From NCBI GenBank assembly GCA_005778405.1, contig SXOA01000062.1:1-64000 (forward strand): 64,000 nucleotides of DNA, read 5' to 3'. The stretch comes from Planctomycetaceae bacterium (GTDB lineage Bacteria; Planctomycetota; Planctomycetia; Pirellulales; Pirellulaceae). Position numbers and translations under genes: made by a program. Below the pieces are notes generated by a model, which made no database searches, had not been told where the DNA came from, and saw nothing but the letters and a program-made list of their open reading frames with translations. Shown here piece by piece: positions 38,107 through 46,384 of this stretch (position 1 is the first letter of the stretch; each line of letters begins with the position of its first letter).

Positions 38107-39720
38107 CTATTCCAGTTCCGCATCCGGCCGGACGGTCAGATACCAGGTCCTCCAGCGATCCTTCGCCGCCGCGCGGGCCTTGTTGTCCGGCTTGTCGCCT
38201 AACAGATTCACGGCGCTGGTCTTCCAGCCCACGAATTGCAAGCCTTCATCCGCGGCCAAAACCACTTGCCAGTCGGGGTCGTCCAGCGCGGAAAGGAGAG
38301 CCGGACAACTGTCAATGTCCCGCAGTTGACTCAGGACTCGAACCGCGGTGATTCGAGCTTCAGGAACTCCCGTAGCGGCGAGCGTTCGCAGGCGATTGAG
38401 TTGTTCCTTCTTCTCCTCCGGTTTGGCCGCCTTGAGGCGATCCCGAAGCAGTTCCACGTCCGCTACAACCGCGGCAAACATCGCATGGTCCGGCTTGGTA
38501 AGAATCTCAATCAATTCACTAGTCGGATTCGCGAGCCGCTTGGGGGCAACCTGTCCGCCACGGACCCGGACCTCCTGCACTTCCGTGGGCAATCCACGGC
38601 CCACGAGCAAGGAACCATCGCCATAGCTCTTGGCTCGCTCAATGGCCTTTTTGGTCGAGCGGAGGAGAAACAACACCGAGAATGCGGTGTTCACGTCTTC
38701 CAAATTCTCCTGCGAATCCCAGCAGCCATTCGGCTTCTGAGTCTTCTTGAGAAACTCATAGCCGTCGTTGTACCAGGTCGGTTCCTTAACGGAGCGTCCT
38801 GCTGCGGCCTCCTGAAAGCTCTTGCCCCGTTCCAGAGCATAAAGGTAATAATGCGTGAAGCCGGCGGGATCGATCTTGTAGTTCTTGGCGAACCAGGATT
38901 TTCCCCGCTCCTGCGCGGCGCGAATCAGTTTGCCATCGATGTTCGTGACTGGACCCTTTTTGACCGCTGCTTTTTTGAGTGGCCGCAGGGCAGGGGGGAG
39001 GCCGCTATCGAGGTCGGAATGGAGTTCTCCCAGTCCAAGCAAATCTCCGGCCATGTAGGTGCAGCCGAGCCCCGCTATGGACATTCCCAAGGAGTTCTTG
39101 GGCGATTGATCCACTAGCGACGATTGTTTCGCCTCGCTGGCTTCTACTCCCTGATACCCCCAGTTTCCTTGGGGATCCTGCGTCCGCAGCAGCCAATCGG
39201 CAGCCCGCTCAACAGATTTTGTAGAAACCGGAATCCCCACCGCGTTCATTTCCCAGTAGCTCAGCATGCCATACTGGGTCATCGAGGTATCGCCAGTGTC
39301 TTTATCGGCGTATCCCCAGCCTCCATGCGATTTCTGTCGGTCCTCCAGTGAATCTCGCAGCTTGACAATCTCGGGCTGGTATTTGCTTGGGTTGAGGGAG
39401 CAAAGAAAAATGATGGCGATGCCCGTGCTGTAGATATCCGCCCCCACCTCCCCCTTGGTAGCCGCCTGGCAGGCATTCACCGCGGCGACGATCTTAGGAT
39501 GCTTCTCATCGGACCCGTCTTTAAGAAATGCTAGTGCAATCAGGCACTGCCCGCCGAGGCGTCCTTCCTTGGCGGTCTCCAGATATTTAAGCCCCTTCTT
39601 AATGACCGCCCTAACTTCTGGGCTTTCCGGCGCATGAGCCGCGGATGGCCGGGGCAATGACCCCAAGAGAATAGCGACGGCAGCAATTAACAATGAACCT
39701 GGGCGCAAAAGAGCATTCAT
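38107..39720 (-). CDS. Secreted prenyltransferase/squalene-cyclase-like toroid with HEAT-like C terminus
   Basis: 537 residues from ATG 39720, with GGAGG eight bases upstream. Signal peptide ends near PSAAHA. Residues about 40-330 are alpha/alpha-toroid repeats (YLETAKEGRLGGQCLIALAFL, HGGWGYADKDTGDTSMTQYG, QDPQGNWGYQG), typical of the squalene-cyclase fold, but the catalytic DXDD motif of real cyclases is not seen. The C-terminal 130 residues are HEAT-like (RITAVRVLSQLRDIDSCPALLSALDD). Exported members in planctomycetes are probably binding proteins rather than terpenoid enzymes. It is the first gene of the operon and follows a strong promoter match. Confidence 0.85.
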   Translation of the reverse strand: MNALLRPGSLLIAAVAILLGSLPRPSAAHAPESPEVRAVIKKGLKYLETAKEGRLGGQCLIALAFLKDGSDEKHPKIVAAVNACQAATKGEVGADIYSTGIAIIFLCSLNPSKYQPEIVKLRDSLEDRQKSHGGWGYADKDTGDTSMTQYGMLSYWEMNAVGIPVSTKSVERAADWLLRTQDPQGNWGYQGVEASEAKQSSLVDQSPKNSLGMSIAGLGCTYMAGDLLGLGELHSDLDSGLPPALRPLKKAAVKKGPVTNIDGKLIRAAQERGKSWFAKNYKIDPAGFTHYYLYALERGKSFQEAAAGRSVKEPTWYNDGYEFLKKTQKPNGCWDSQENLEDVNTAFSVLFLLRSTKKAIERAKSYGDGSLLVGRGLPTEVQEVRVRGGQVAPKRLANPTSELIEILTKPDHAMFAAVVADVELLRDRLKAAKPEEKKEQLNRLRTLAATGVPEARITAVRVLSQLRDIDSCPALLSALDDPDWQVVLAADEGLQFVGWKTSAVNLLGDKPDNKARAAAKDRWRTWYLTVRPDAELE

Positions 39721-39788
39721 CAAGTCATCCTCCACAAGCAGTCCGCCATCCCAGCAGATGGGAAAAACCGCTCGCAATTCTAACAGCG

Positions 39789-39817
39789 ATGCTAACTGTC
39801 TGGGCGTTCGATGTCAA
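39789..39817 (-). promoter_or_regulatory. Sigma-70-type promoter of the toroid/PQQ/SBP operon
   Basis: Minus strand TTGACA (6 of 6), 17-base spacer, TAGCAT (4 of 6). Predicted start near 39782, about 60 bases before the ATG at 39720. Confidence 0.6.
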
Positions 39818-39853
39818 CAAAAGTTCCGGTCAAGAGAAAGAGAGCGTGACCAC

Positions 39854-40273
39854 CTACAGAACGGTGTGTTTCAAACCTTGGTACTTCGAGAATCCCTTGT
39901 CCAAAGTAATAAGTTCAAATCCTGCGGCTTGAGCAAACGCTGCCAAATAAGCGTCGCTCCATACTTTGTTCGAGAACATTTTGGCCTGAGTGTGAGTTCG
40001 CCAAAAAGACTCCAGGTCCGGCGGTTCATCGGCATATTGAACTCGCGAATCAGAAAGAAAAAGGTCGTAAGCGCGCCAGGCGTCATTCATGGGCATGGCA
40101 TCGGCACCGAACGCCTTGGGGTTGGTCGCCAGCCGCAATAGACCCTGCTGAGTCAATCGACAGAAAAAGCAAGACGCGTCCGGTGCCTGATCAAACCACG
40201 ATTTCGCAGGCAAATGATGGACGTGCTTCTGGAAAGTCAGGGCCAACCAAAGATTAACATCAAGAAGAAACAT
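39854..40273 (-). CDS. vapC: VapC-type PIN-domain toxin
   Basis: 139 residues. PIN-fold ribonuclease of a type II toxin-antitoxin pair. The first acidic residue is in MFLLDVNLWLAL; CRLTQQGLLRLATNP is the conserved second segment of this subgroup; VWSDAYLAAFAQAAG and ELITLDKGF carry the last two acidic positions. Length is normal. It overlaps the antitoxin gene by 14 bases with the antitoxin first, as expected for a translationally coupled pair. Targets are probably tRNA or rRNA by analogy with other VapC proteins. Confidence 0.87.
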   Translation of the reverse strand: MFLLDVNLWLALTFQKHVHHLPAKSWFDQAPDASCFFCRLTQQGLLRLATNPKAFGADAMPMNDAWRAYDLFLSDSRVQYADEPPDLESFWRTHTQAKMFSNKVWSDAYLAAFAQAAGFELITLDKGFSKYQGLKHTVL

Positions 40274-40490
40274 CAGATTCTTCCGAGAGTTCAGCTACTC
40301 GCTCAGCGGTCATTGGAAGGGAGCCGGGACTCACAGACGAGACCAGCGGCAAAGAAATTCGATGTTTGGTCTTTCCAGCAGTTTTGCTCGGTGGCAGCGA
40401 ACAAGAAACGGTCACTCGCATTCCCTCGGGCAACGACTGTCCCTCCGGAAAGACTACGACACCGTTTTGAACCAATCCGTCAATGTCCAT
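40260..40490 (-). CDS. vapB: VapB-type antitoxin
   Basis: 76 residues. The N terminus (VQNGVVVFPEGQSLPEGMRVTV) resembles the beta-strand part of AbrB-like/DUF104-like antitoxins, and the acidic C terminus (LPMTAERVAELSEESDVSS) is probably the toxin-neutralising tail. It overlaps vapC by 14 bases. Identification rests mainly on position, size and this pattern. Confidence 0.75.
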   Translation of the reverse strand: MDIDGLVQNGVVVFPEGQSLPEGMRVTVSCSLPPSKTAGKTKHRISLPLVSSVSPGSLPMTAERVAELSEESDVSS

Positions 40491-40540
40491 AGATCAATTC
40501 TTCTCCGGAAAGGAAGGGAAAGCAAGTCCAAGTTTCCTCG

Positions 40541-40891
40541 TCATTCGGATGTGTTCTTCCCTCGCCTACCAACCTCTTGTCCCCGGTACACGACTGCCCA
40601 GTCTTTCAGGCATGCCAATTCTGGTCGCGCCAGCAGTAGCGAAACAACATCAAATACGCGAGAGTTCGAAAAATCCTTGTGCCCCCGGATCTCAATTTTT
40701 CCAGGAGCCAGCATCGCGGCAAGTGCGTTCCCTTGATAACCGTCTTCGTAAGAAATGCCGGGGGCCTTTTGGTCCCGGTGCTCTTGCGAAACGGGAAACA
40801 TGATCGCGCCGTTAGCATTGAAAACCATCTTGGCGGAGAAACCGCCTTCAGCCAACAGCGAGGTCAGATAGTCGGCTCCAATGATGAGCAT
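40541..40891 (-). CDS. Hypothetical protein
   Basis: 116 residues. Soluble, with a hydrophobic start (MLIIGADYLTSLLAEGGF) and mixed alpha/beta character; no signal peptide or known motif. It is 50 bases upstream of vapB on the same strand and could be co-transcribed with the toxin-antitoxin pair. A 23-base dispersed repeat lies just upstream of its start. Confidence 0.55.
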   Translation of the reverse strand: MLIIGADYLTSLLAEGGFSAKMVFNANGAIMFPVSQEHRDQKAPGISYEDGYQGNALAAMLAPGKIEIRGHKDFSNSRVFDVVSLLLARPELACLKDWAVVYRGQEVGRRGKNTSE

Positions 40892-40900
40892 GTGATTCTC

Positions 40901-40923
40901 TGGGCAGGCTGGAAGCCTATCCC
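40901..40923. repeat. Dispersed short repeat, copy 1
   Basis: TGGGCAGGCTGGAAGCCTATCCC, with the dyad AGGCT-gga-AGCCT. A near-identical copy is at 43744-43764, and both are intergenic. Confidence 0.65.
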
Positions 40924-40927
40924 TACG

Positions 40928-42070
40928 TTAGTACCCATACCTCTCAAAATACTCTCCCCACCGCTGTCGGATTTCGACCTTCATCTTTTCGTCCAACTCG
41001 TGGGAATTGGGCTGGTATTCCTTTTGTTTGCTGACGTAGTCCTCAAGTTGCGGGCGAAGGGATTCGAAATCGTCGAGGCCTAGTTCCTGATAAACGCGAC
41101 GAACTTCCGCGACAGGATCTTTCACGAGGTCTTCATACCGGAGGTCGCAGATGTTTATGGAGTCAATCGCCGGCCGCTGTTTTTCAAAGCCCCGATACAT
41201 GCGAGTGAGGCACTCGTAGACATATTCTTCCAGCCCCTTATGGCGGGGCATCTGCAGCCCCTGCACCTCGTCGAGCGATTTCCAGAGGCGAACGGTCGAG
41301 GGAAATAGGGCGTACGGATCACGGACGATGTGGATGAATTTCGCCCCAGGGAAGAGGCGGCTGAGGAAGGCGAGGCGGCCGGTGTGCGGCGGCGACTTGA
41401 GCAGGACTCGCTTGCCGGTAAGGAAGGTGATCGCTTTCACAAAATCGCGGAGCCCTGTTTCAAACTTCTTCAGGTCGGCTTCGTCGCACCCATCCATATC
41501 GAGGAATTCCAAGTGTGGCGGCGGGTCGTTGGGAAAGGCCATCCTTTCGTACGGCGTGGGAGCGGCGAGCGTAAGCAGGGCAAATTCGTCCTCTTGAGGT
41601 CGTGTCCAGCCGGCGGTGACGTTGTCGGTGGGCCGATATCGCGGTAGTAACCAGCCGCCGAACGTCCTCATCATCCATTCCGTGAGCAAGAAGTGTCGCG
41701 GGGCAAAGCACTGCCAGGTCGACGGAGTGGCGAAGCGGCTGTCGAGCTCCAACAGTTCATGCAGATAGGTGGTGCCGCTGCGCCAATGTCCCACGATGAA
41801 GACCGGCGGTTGCTCGATGACGATGGCGTCAATCTGCTTTCCATAGCGCAGGCGTTGGCAGACCGCGAGCAGCGAATTGAAAGGCGTGATGAGCGTGATC
41901 AGAAACGCCATCGGCCAGCGGAGCGGATGAATACGAAACCGATGCCGCACACAGAGCGCCATCCATTCGCCAAACCGCAAGCCGTGCCAAAAGCGCGGAC
42001 TCCAGAATGGATACGGATGGAATTTCTGCGCGGGCTTCTTCACCGGCGGCTTCGTCGAGGACTGCGTCAT
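40928..42070 (-). CDS. Sulfotransferase family protein
   Basis: 380 residues from ATG 42070; the track start four codons earlier is TTG. Transfers a sulfuryl group from PAPS to an acceptor. The 5'-phosphosulfate loop is GHWRSGTTYLHELLELDSRF (about 95-114) and the 3'-phosphate motif is IHIVRDPYALFPSTVRLWKS (about 235-255). The acceptor is unknown; bacterial members modify carbohydrates, lipids or small molecules. It stands alone, with 104 bases to the divergent hypothetical gene. Confidence 0.9.
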   Translation of the reverse strand: MTQSSTKPPVKKPAQKFHPYPFWSPRFWHGLRFGEWMALCVRHRFRIHPLRWPMAFLITLITPFNSLLAVCQRLRYGKQIDAIVIEQPPVFIVGHWRSGTTYLHELLELDSRFATPSTWQCFAPRHFLLTEWMMRTFGGWLLPRYRPTDNVTAGWTRPQEDEFALLTLAAPTPYERMAFPNDPPPHLEFLDMDGCDEADLKKFETGLRDFVKAITFLTGKRVLLKSPPHTGRLAFLSRLFPGAKFIHIVRDPYALFPSTVRLWKSLDEVQGLQMPRHKGLEEYVYECLTRMYRGFEKQRPAIDSINICDLRYEDLVKDPVAEVRRVYQELGLDDFESLRPQLEDYVSKQKEYQPNSHELDEKMKVEIRQRWGEYFERYGY

Positions 42071-42174
42071 GCGGGAGAGCAATTCCGAGGTGTGAAAGCA
42101 AGGTATTATAGTAGCGATGCCGGTTTCTCGTAACCGGCTTGAAAACCGTTTGCGATAGCCAAAGAAGCATTGTC

Positions 42175-42930
42175 ATGGGATATCTCATTGCTGGCCACAT
42201 TCTTTCCGCGGAGCCGGAGCAGGAGACTCTGAACGCGCTCCCCGATTCGGTCGGTTGGCGGCTCTTTCGCGATGCTGAGTTCGGCGTGCCTTGTCTGGAC
42301 ACATTTTCGAGCATTCGAAAAATCCATTTTCCATTTTCGTCAAGGCCTTCCAAACGAGACGTTCCTCCAGAATTTCCCGCCGACCTGAAAGTCATCTCAA
42401 CCGCCTGCCGGGCCTTTGCGTCGCTTGGCGGGGTGGATTCGCTCGATAAAGTGATGCTGACGCTTAATCTGAGAATCAGCAACCTCTTACATCAGCGGGT
42501 ATGCACCTTCTGCTCCGACGATGACGGCCTCGATTTCGCCTGTATCTCGACCAACGGCATTCTTGAGCGGCTAGTTTGCAGGTGTGAGGATTTGGAATTT
42601 GTCTACGCGAATGGAACGGGCACAATCCAGCCGCTCACAACGGAAATTGATGATGATGTGCCGTATCTGACCGACCTTGGGGAGCTCGCAGCGATAACAC
42701 CTGGCATCACGATCCTGAAACGAAACAAGGAAGATCCAACTCGGCTGCACAGTTTGGTTTCGACCGAGGTTATGGCTTTTATCGGCAAAGGTTGCTTGCC
42801 CTTAGGAATAGGAACATTTGACCTGCTTGCCGTTCCTCCAACCCTTATCGCCTCGAATTTGCCCCCTCCAGCACCAGTGAGGAGCCCAGAGTCTCTATCT
42901 TCCAAAGGACCCTGGTGGAAGCTCTGGTAA
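42175..42930 (+). CDS. Hypothetical protein
   Basis: 251 residues from ATG 42175 (the track's first 12 residues start at TTG). No signal peptide or membrane segment. The sequence is alpha/beta, with VCTFCSDDDGLDFACISTNGILERLVC in the middle and a Pro/Ser-rich end. The stop is 29 bases before comB. I recognise no family; it could be an immunity-like or SMI1-like small protein, but that is a guess from size and acidity only. Confidence 0.65.
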   Translation: MGYLIAGHILSAEPEQETLNALPDSVGWRLFRDAEFGVPCLDTFSSIRKIHFPFSSRPSKRDVPPEFPADLKVISTACRAFASLGGVDSLDKVMLTLNLRISNLLHQRVCTFCSDDDGLDFACISTNGILERLVCRCEDLEFVYANGTGTIQPLTTEIDDDVPYLTDLGELAAITPGITILKRNKEDPTRLHSLVSTEVMAFIGKGCLPLGIGTFDLLAVPPTLIASNLPPPAPVRSPESLSSKGPWWKLW

Positions 42931-42959
42931 GGGTTTTCACTTTCATCGTAAAGTCAATC

Positions 42960-43706
42960 ATGTCCCTGACCATCAACGTCCACCTGCTTCCAGCCCTCGT
43001 TGAGCCGCGGGATTTGGCCGATAAGACCGTCGTCGTGATCGATGTGCTGCGGGCTACGACGACCATCATTCACGCGCTGGCGGCTGGCGCGAACGAGGTG
43101 ATTCCGCTGCTCGAAGTCGACGAAGCCCGCGAACTGGCGACGAAGCTGTCCGGTCAGGCCGTTCTCGGCGGCGAACGGGGGGGCAAGCGAATTGACGCCT
43201 TCCACCTGGGGAATTCCCCTTTGGAGTACACGTCGGCCACGGTCGGCGGAAAAGCGCTCGTGTTCACAACCACCAACGGCACCCGCGCCATGCTCCGCTG
43301 CAGGCTGGCCCGCCGCATCCTCATCGCCGGTTTCGTTAACTACTCCGCCGTCTGCCGCGAATTGACCGACGAAGAGCAAATCGAGATCGTCTGCGCCGGT
43401 ACCGACGGTCACGTCACCCGCGAAGACACACTGCTGGCGGGAGCGATCGTGGAAGATTGCCGGCGTTCGAGAAAGGACGGGTTCATCTGCAACGATCAAG
43501 CCGAAATCGCCGCCGATGCGTGGCGGACCGCCGTCGGCACTCTCTCAGACCGCGATCCTCTCGCTGCCGCTCTCCGCGAAAGCCGCGGAGGAAGAAACCT
43601 CCTTGAGATCGGGCAGGAAAACGACATCGACATCGCTGCCCAGATTGACCTGTTCGACATCGTGCCGGAACTGGACGTTGCTGCGTGGCGAATTCGCCTG
43701 TCCTAG
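42960..43706 (+). CDS. comB: 2-phosphosulfolactate phosphatase (ComB)
   Basis: 248 residues from ATG 42960; the track start adds 15 residues overlapping the upstream gene. Hydrolyses 2-phospho-3-sulfolactate to sulfolactate and phosphate with Mg2+. Conserved family segments are VVIDVLRATTTIIHALAAGA (about 22-41), GERGGKRIDAFHLGNSPLEY (about 75-95) and VFTTTNGTRAML (about 105-116). In methanogens this is a step of coenzyme M synthesis; in bacteria the role is less clear. No ComA or ComC gene is nearby. Confidence 0.92.
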   Translation: MSLTINVHLLPALVEPRDLADKTVVVIDVLRATTTIIHALAAGANEVIPLLEVDEARELATKLSGQAVLGGERGGKRIDAFHLGNSPLEYTSATVGGKALVFTTTNGTRAMLRCRLARRILIAGFVNYSAVCRELTDEEQIEIVCAGTDGHVTREDTLLAGAIVEDCRRSRKDGFICNDQAEIAADAWRTAVGTLSDRDPLAAALRESRGGRNLLEIGQENDIDIAAQIDLFDIVPELDVAAWRIRLS

Positions 43707-43742
43707 ACCGCGAACGCGGAAGGCCGGTAAACTGTCAGTCTC

Positions 43743-43765
43743 AGGGCAGGCTGGAAGCCTACCCC
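43743..43765. repeat. Dispersed short repeat, copy 2
   Basis: GGGCAGGCTGGAAGCCTACCCC, nearly identical to the copy at 40901-40923. It lies in the 91-base gap between comB and the glycyl-tRNA synthetase gene. Confidence 0.65.
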
Positions 43766-43797
43766 ACTGACCTCTGCCCTCTAACCTCTGCCCTCCC

Positions 43798-45411
43798 ATG
43801 GAAATGGACAAACTGGTTTCGCTCTGCAAACGCCGCGGTGTCCTCTTTCAATCGAGCGAAATCTACGGCGGCCTGAATGGATTCTGGGATTACGGCCCCC
43901 TGGGAGTGGAACTCAAGCGGAACATCAAGGAGGCCTGGTGGCGGGACATGGTGACCGGCCACGACGACATCGAGGCCCCGCCGGGAGCCCCCGAAGCTTA
44001 CGAAATGTGCGGCCTGGACTGCACTATCATCATGCACCCGCAGGTCTGGAAGGTGAGCGGGCATTACGACCTGTTCGTCGACAAAATGGTCGATTGCACG
44101 GAGTCAAAGAAACGCTACCGCTACGACCAGGTCCCGGGCCGCTGGGTGGAAGCCAAGGGACAAAAGGTCTTTGTGACGACTCTGGCTGAGGCGAATCATG
44201 CACAAGAGATTGAAGCGAGGGCTTTGAAGTTCTTCAACCTCCGGGCCAAGGATGCCGCTGATCTGGCCTGGCAGGGTGGCCTCGTTTCACTCGCCAAAAT
44301 CGACCCGGCTGAATATGTGAAGGTGCTGGCCCCCGAGGCGAAGGCTTTGGGAACGCTTACCGCGCCGCGGGATTTCAACCTGATGTTCAAGACCATCGTC
44401 GGCGCTCTCGGCACGGAGGAAGACGCCGCGTTCCTTCGTCCGGAGACCGCGCAGGGCATCTTCGTCAACTTCAAAAATGTCCTCGACAGCAGCCGCGTGC
44501 GAGTTCCGTTTGGGATCGCTCAGATGGGCAAGAGCTTTCGCAACGAAATTACGCCCCGGAATTTCACGTTCCGCTCGCGAGAGTTTGAGCAGATGGAGAT
44601 TGAATTCTTCTGCCATCCGAATTCGTCGTTGCAGTGGTATCAATACTGGCGCGACCGGCGATTCCGCTGGTACACGGAGATGGGCCTGTCAGGAGAGCGA
44701 TTGCAATTGCGAGAGCATCATCAGGACGAGCTCAGCCACTACAGCCGCGGCACGGCGGATATTGAATATGCCTTCCCTTTCCTTCCTGCCGGCGAATTTG
44801 GCGAGCTGGAGGGCGTGGCTCATCGCGGCGACTTCGATCTTCGCAGTCACATGGAAGGAAAGCTCGATCCCAATTCCAAACCGGACCTCAAGGTGGAGCT
44901 TGGCGAGGACGGCAAGCCCAAGTGGAAAGGGAGCGGCAAGGATTTGACCTACCGGGACGACATCACGAACGAACGTTACACGCCGCACGTCATCGAGCCT
45001 TCCGCCGGTGCGGATCGAGCCACGCTGGCGTTCCTCTGCGAGGCTTACCACGAGGACCAGGCCCCGGACGACAAGGGGGAGATGCAGACCCGCGTGGTCA
45101 TGAAGCTCCATCCCCGCATCGCACCCATCAAAGCCGCCGTCTTTCCGCTGGTGAAAAAAGACGGCATGCCGGAAGTCGCCCAGAAAATTTACCGCGAGCT
45201 GAAAAAACGCTGGAACGTCTTCTACGACGAAAAGGGTGCCGTCGGCCGCCGCTACCGCCGCCAGGACGAAGCCGGAACGCCGTTTTGCATCACCGTGGAT
45301 GGCCAAAGCTTGCAGGATCAGACGGTGACGATTCGGGACCGGGACACGCTGAAGCAGTGGCGCGTGAAAGTGGAGGAGGTTTCGGCGGAACTGGCGGAGA
45401 GACTGAAGTAA
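43798..45411 (+). CDS. glyQS: Glycyl-tRNA synthetase, dimeric (eukaryote/archaeal-like) type
   Basis: 537 residues. Charges tRNA-Gly with glycine. The single-chain class II form is shown by the N-terminal FQSSEIYGGLNGFWDYGPLGVELK (motif 1 region), motif 2 (FGIAQMGKSFRNEITPRNFTFRSREFEQMEIEFF) and the zinc-like or insertion segment between; motif 3 residues follow in the last third, where the anticodon-binding domain (KAAVFPLVKKDGMPEVAQKIY) ends the protein. This is not the alpha2beta2 enzyme of most proteobacteria. It is an essential housekeeping gene and appears intact. Confidence 0.93.
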   Translation: MEMDKLVSLCKRRGVLFQSSEIYGGLNGFWDYGPLGVELKRNIKEAWWRDMVTGHDDIEAPPGAPEAYEMCGLDCTIIMHPQVWKVSGHYDLFVDKMVDCTESKKRYRYDQVPGRWVEAKGQKVFVTTLAEANHAQEIEARALKFFNLRAKDAADLAWQGGLVSLAKIDPAEYVKVLAPEAKALGTLTAPRDFNLMFKTIVGALGTEEDAAFLRPETAQGIFVNFKNVLDSSRVRVPFGIAQMGKSFRNEITPRNFTFRSREFEQMEIEFFCHPNSSLQWYQYWRDRRFRWYTEMGLSGERLQLREHHQDELSHYSRGTADIEYAFPFLPAGEFGELEGVAHRGDFDLRSHMEGKLDPNSKPDLKVELGEDGKPKWKGSGKDLTYRDDITNERYTPHVIEPSAGADRATLAFLCEAYHEDQAPDDKGEMQTRVVMKLHPRIAPIKAAVFPLVKKDGMPEVAQKIYRELKKRWNVFYDEKGAVGRRYRRQDEAGTPFCITVDGQSLQDQTVTIRDRDTLKQWRVKVEEVSAELAERLK

Positions 45412-45500
45412 ATGACGAAATTCGAATGACGAATGGCGAATGAAAGAGGCCGCAAAACTGGCAAGATTAGTTCGTCATTCGGAATTCGATTTTCGTCATT
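45411..45500. repeat. Intergenic inverted repeat of AATGACGAA units
   Basis: Left arm aatgacgaaattcgaatgacgaa (45411-45433) and right arm ttcgtcattcggaattcgattttcgtcatt (45471-45500) pair imperfectly after allowing a short bulge. The whole gap between glyQS and the TIM-barrel gene is made of this unit, which probably forms a terminator-like hairpin. Confidence 0.65.
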
Positions 45501-45510
45501 CCCCCTTCCT

Positions 45511-46329
45511 ATGATTCCCACCCTCAGCCAGGTCTGCTCCCTCACCTCCCGCTTTGACGCGGATATCGAGGACTACGCCGCCGGCAAATGCGAAAGCGTG
45601 GAAATCTGGCTGACGAAGCTGGAGGATTATCTCGAGCGGCACAGCGTGGCGGAGGTGAAGGACTGGCTGGCCAAGTTTGAAGTTTCCGCGCCGGTGGCCA
45701 GCTTTCAAGGAGGCATCCTATCCAGCCAGGGAGAGCGCCGGAAAGAAGCCTGGGACTTGTTCCGCCGCCGCTTGGAAATCTGTCAGGCAATTGGCACCCG
45801 AACCATCGTCATCGCCTGCGACGTTCCGCAGCCTTTGTCTCAGGAGACGATTGACCGAGTGCAAGTCTCACTCGTTCAAGCAGCCCAGGAATGCGGCAAA
45901 CGGGGGCTGCGAGCGGCTCTGGAATTTCAAACCACTAGCGCCTTTGGCAACAATCTGCAAACCGCTGCCGCCCTCGTCGCCGAAATGGGGAGCCCGCACC
46001 TCGGCCTCTGTCTGGACGCCTTCCACTTCTTCACCGGCCCCAGCAAGACCGAAGACCTCAGCTACCTGACGATTTCCAACCTCTTCCACGTTCAGCTCTG
46101 CGACCTGCTCGAAGCGCCCCGCGAACTCGCCAGCGACAGCCATCGCATCCTCCCCGGCGACGGCGACTTTCCACTTCAGCAGCTTATCGAACATCTTCGC
46201 AGCATTAACTACACCGGCTGCGTCTCGCTGGAACTACTCAATCCTCAGCTTTGGCAGGTTCCGCCGCGGCAAATGGGGGAAATCGGGATGACGGCGTTGC
46301 GGAAGGTGCTGGGACAGGCGGCGATGTGA
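45511..46329 (+). CDS. Xylose-isomerase-like TIM-barrel protein (sugar phosphate isomerase/epimerase family)
   Basis: 272 residues from ATG 45511; the track's first 26 residues come from the intergenic repeat. Probable divalent-metal ligands follow the family order: Glu in AALEFQTT, Asp in LGLCLDAFHFF, His/Gln in FHVQLCD and Glu in CVSLELLNP. These enzymes isomerise or epimerise sugars or cleave C-C bonds in cyclitol pathways; the substrate is unknown here. It is downstream of glyQS with a hairpin between. Confidence 0.85.
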   Translation: MIPTLSQVCSLTSRFDADIEDYAAGKCESVEIWLTKLEDYLERHSVAEVKDWLAKFEVSAPVASFQGGILSSQGERRKEAWDLFRRRLEICQAIGTRTIVIACDVPQPLSQETIDRVQVSLVQAAQECGKRGLRAALEFQTTSAFGNNLQTAAALVAEMGSPHLGLCLDAFHFFTGPSKTEDLSYLTISNLFHVQLCDLLEAPRELASDSHRILPGDGDFPLQQLIEHLRSINYTGCVSLELLNPQLWQVPPRQMGEIGMTALRKVLGQAAM

Positions 46330-46384
46330 GGCAATATTCGCGTTTCTTGTCTCGAAGGTCTACAATTGCAGCGGAGGCCGGAAA

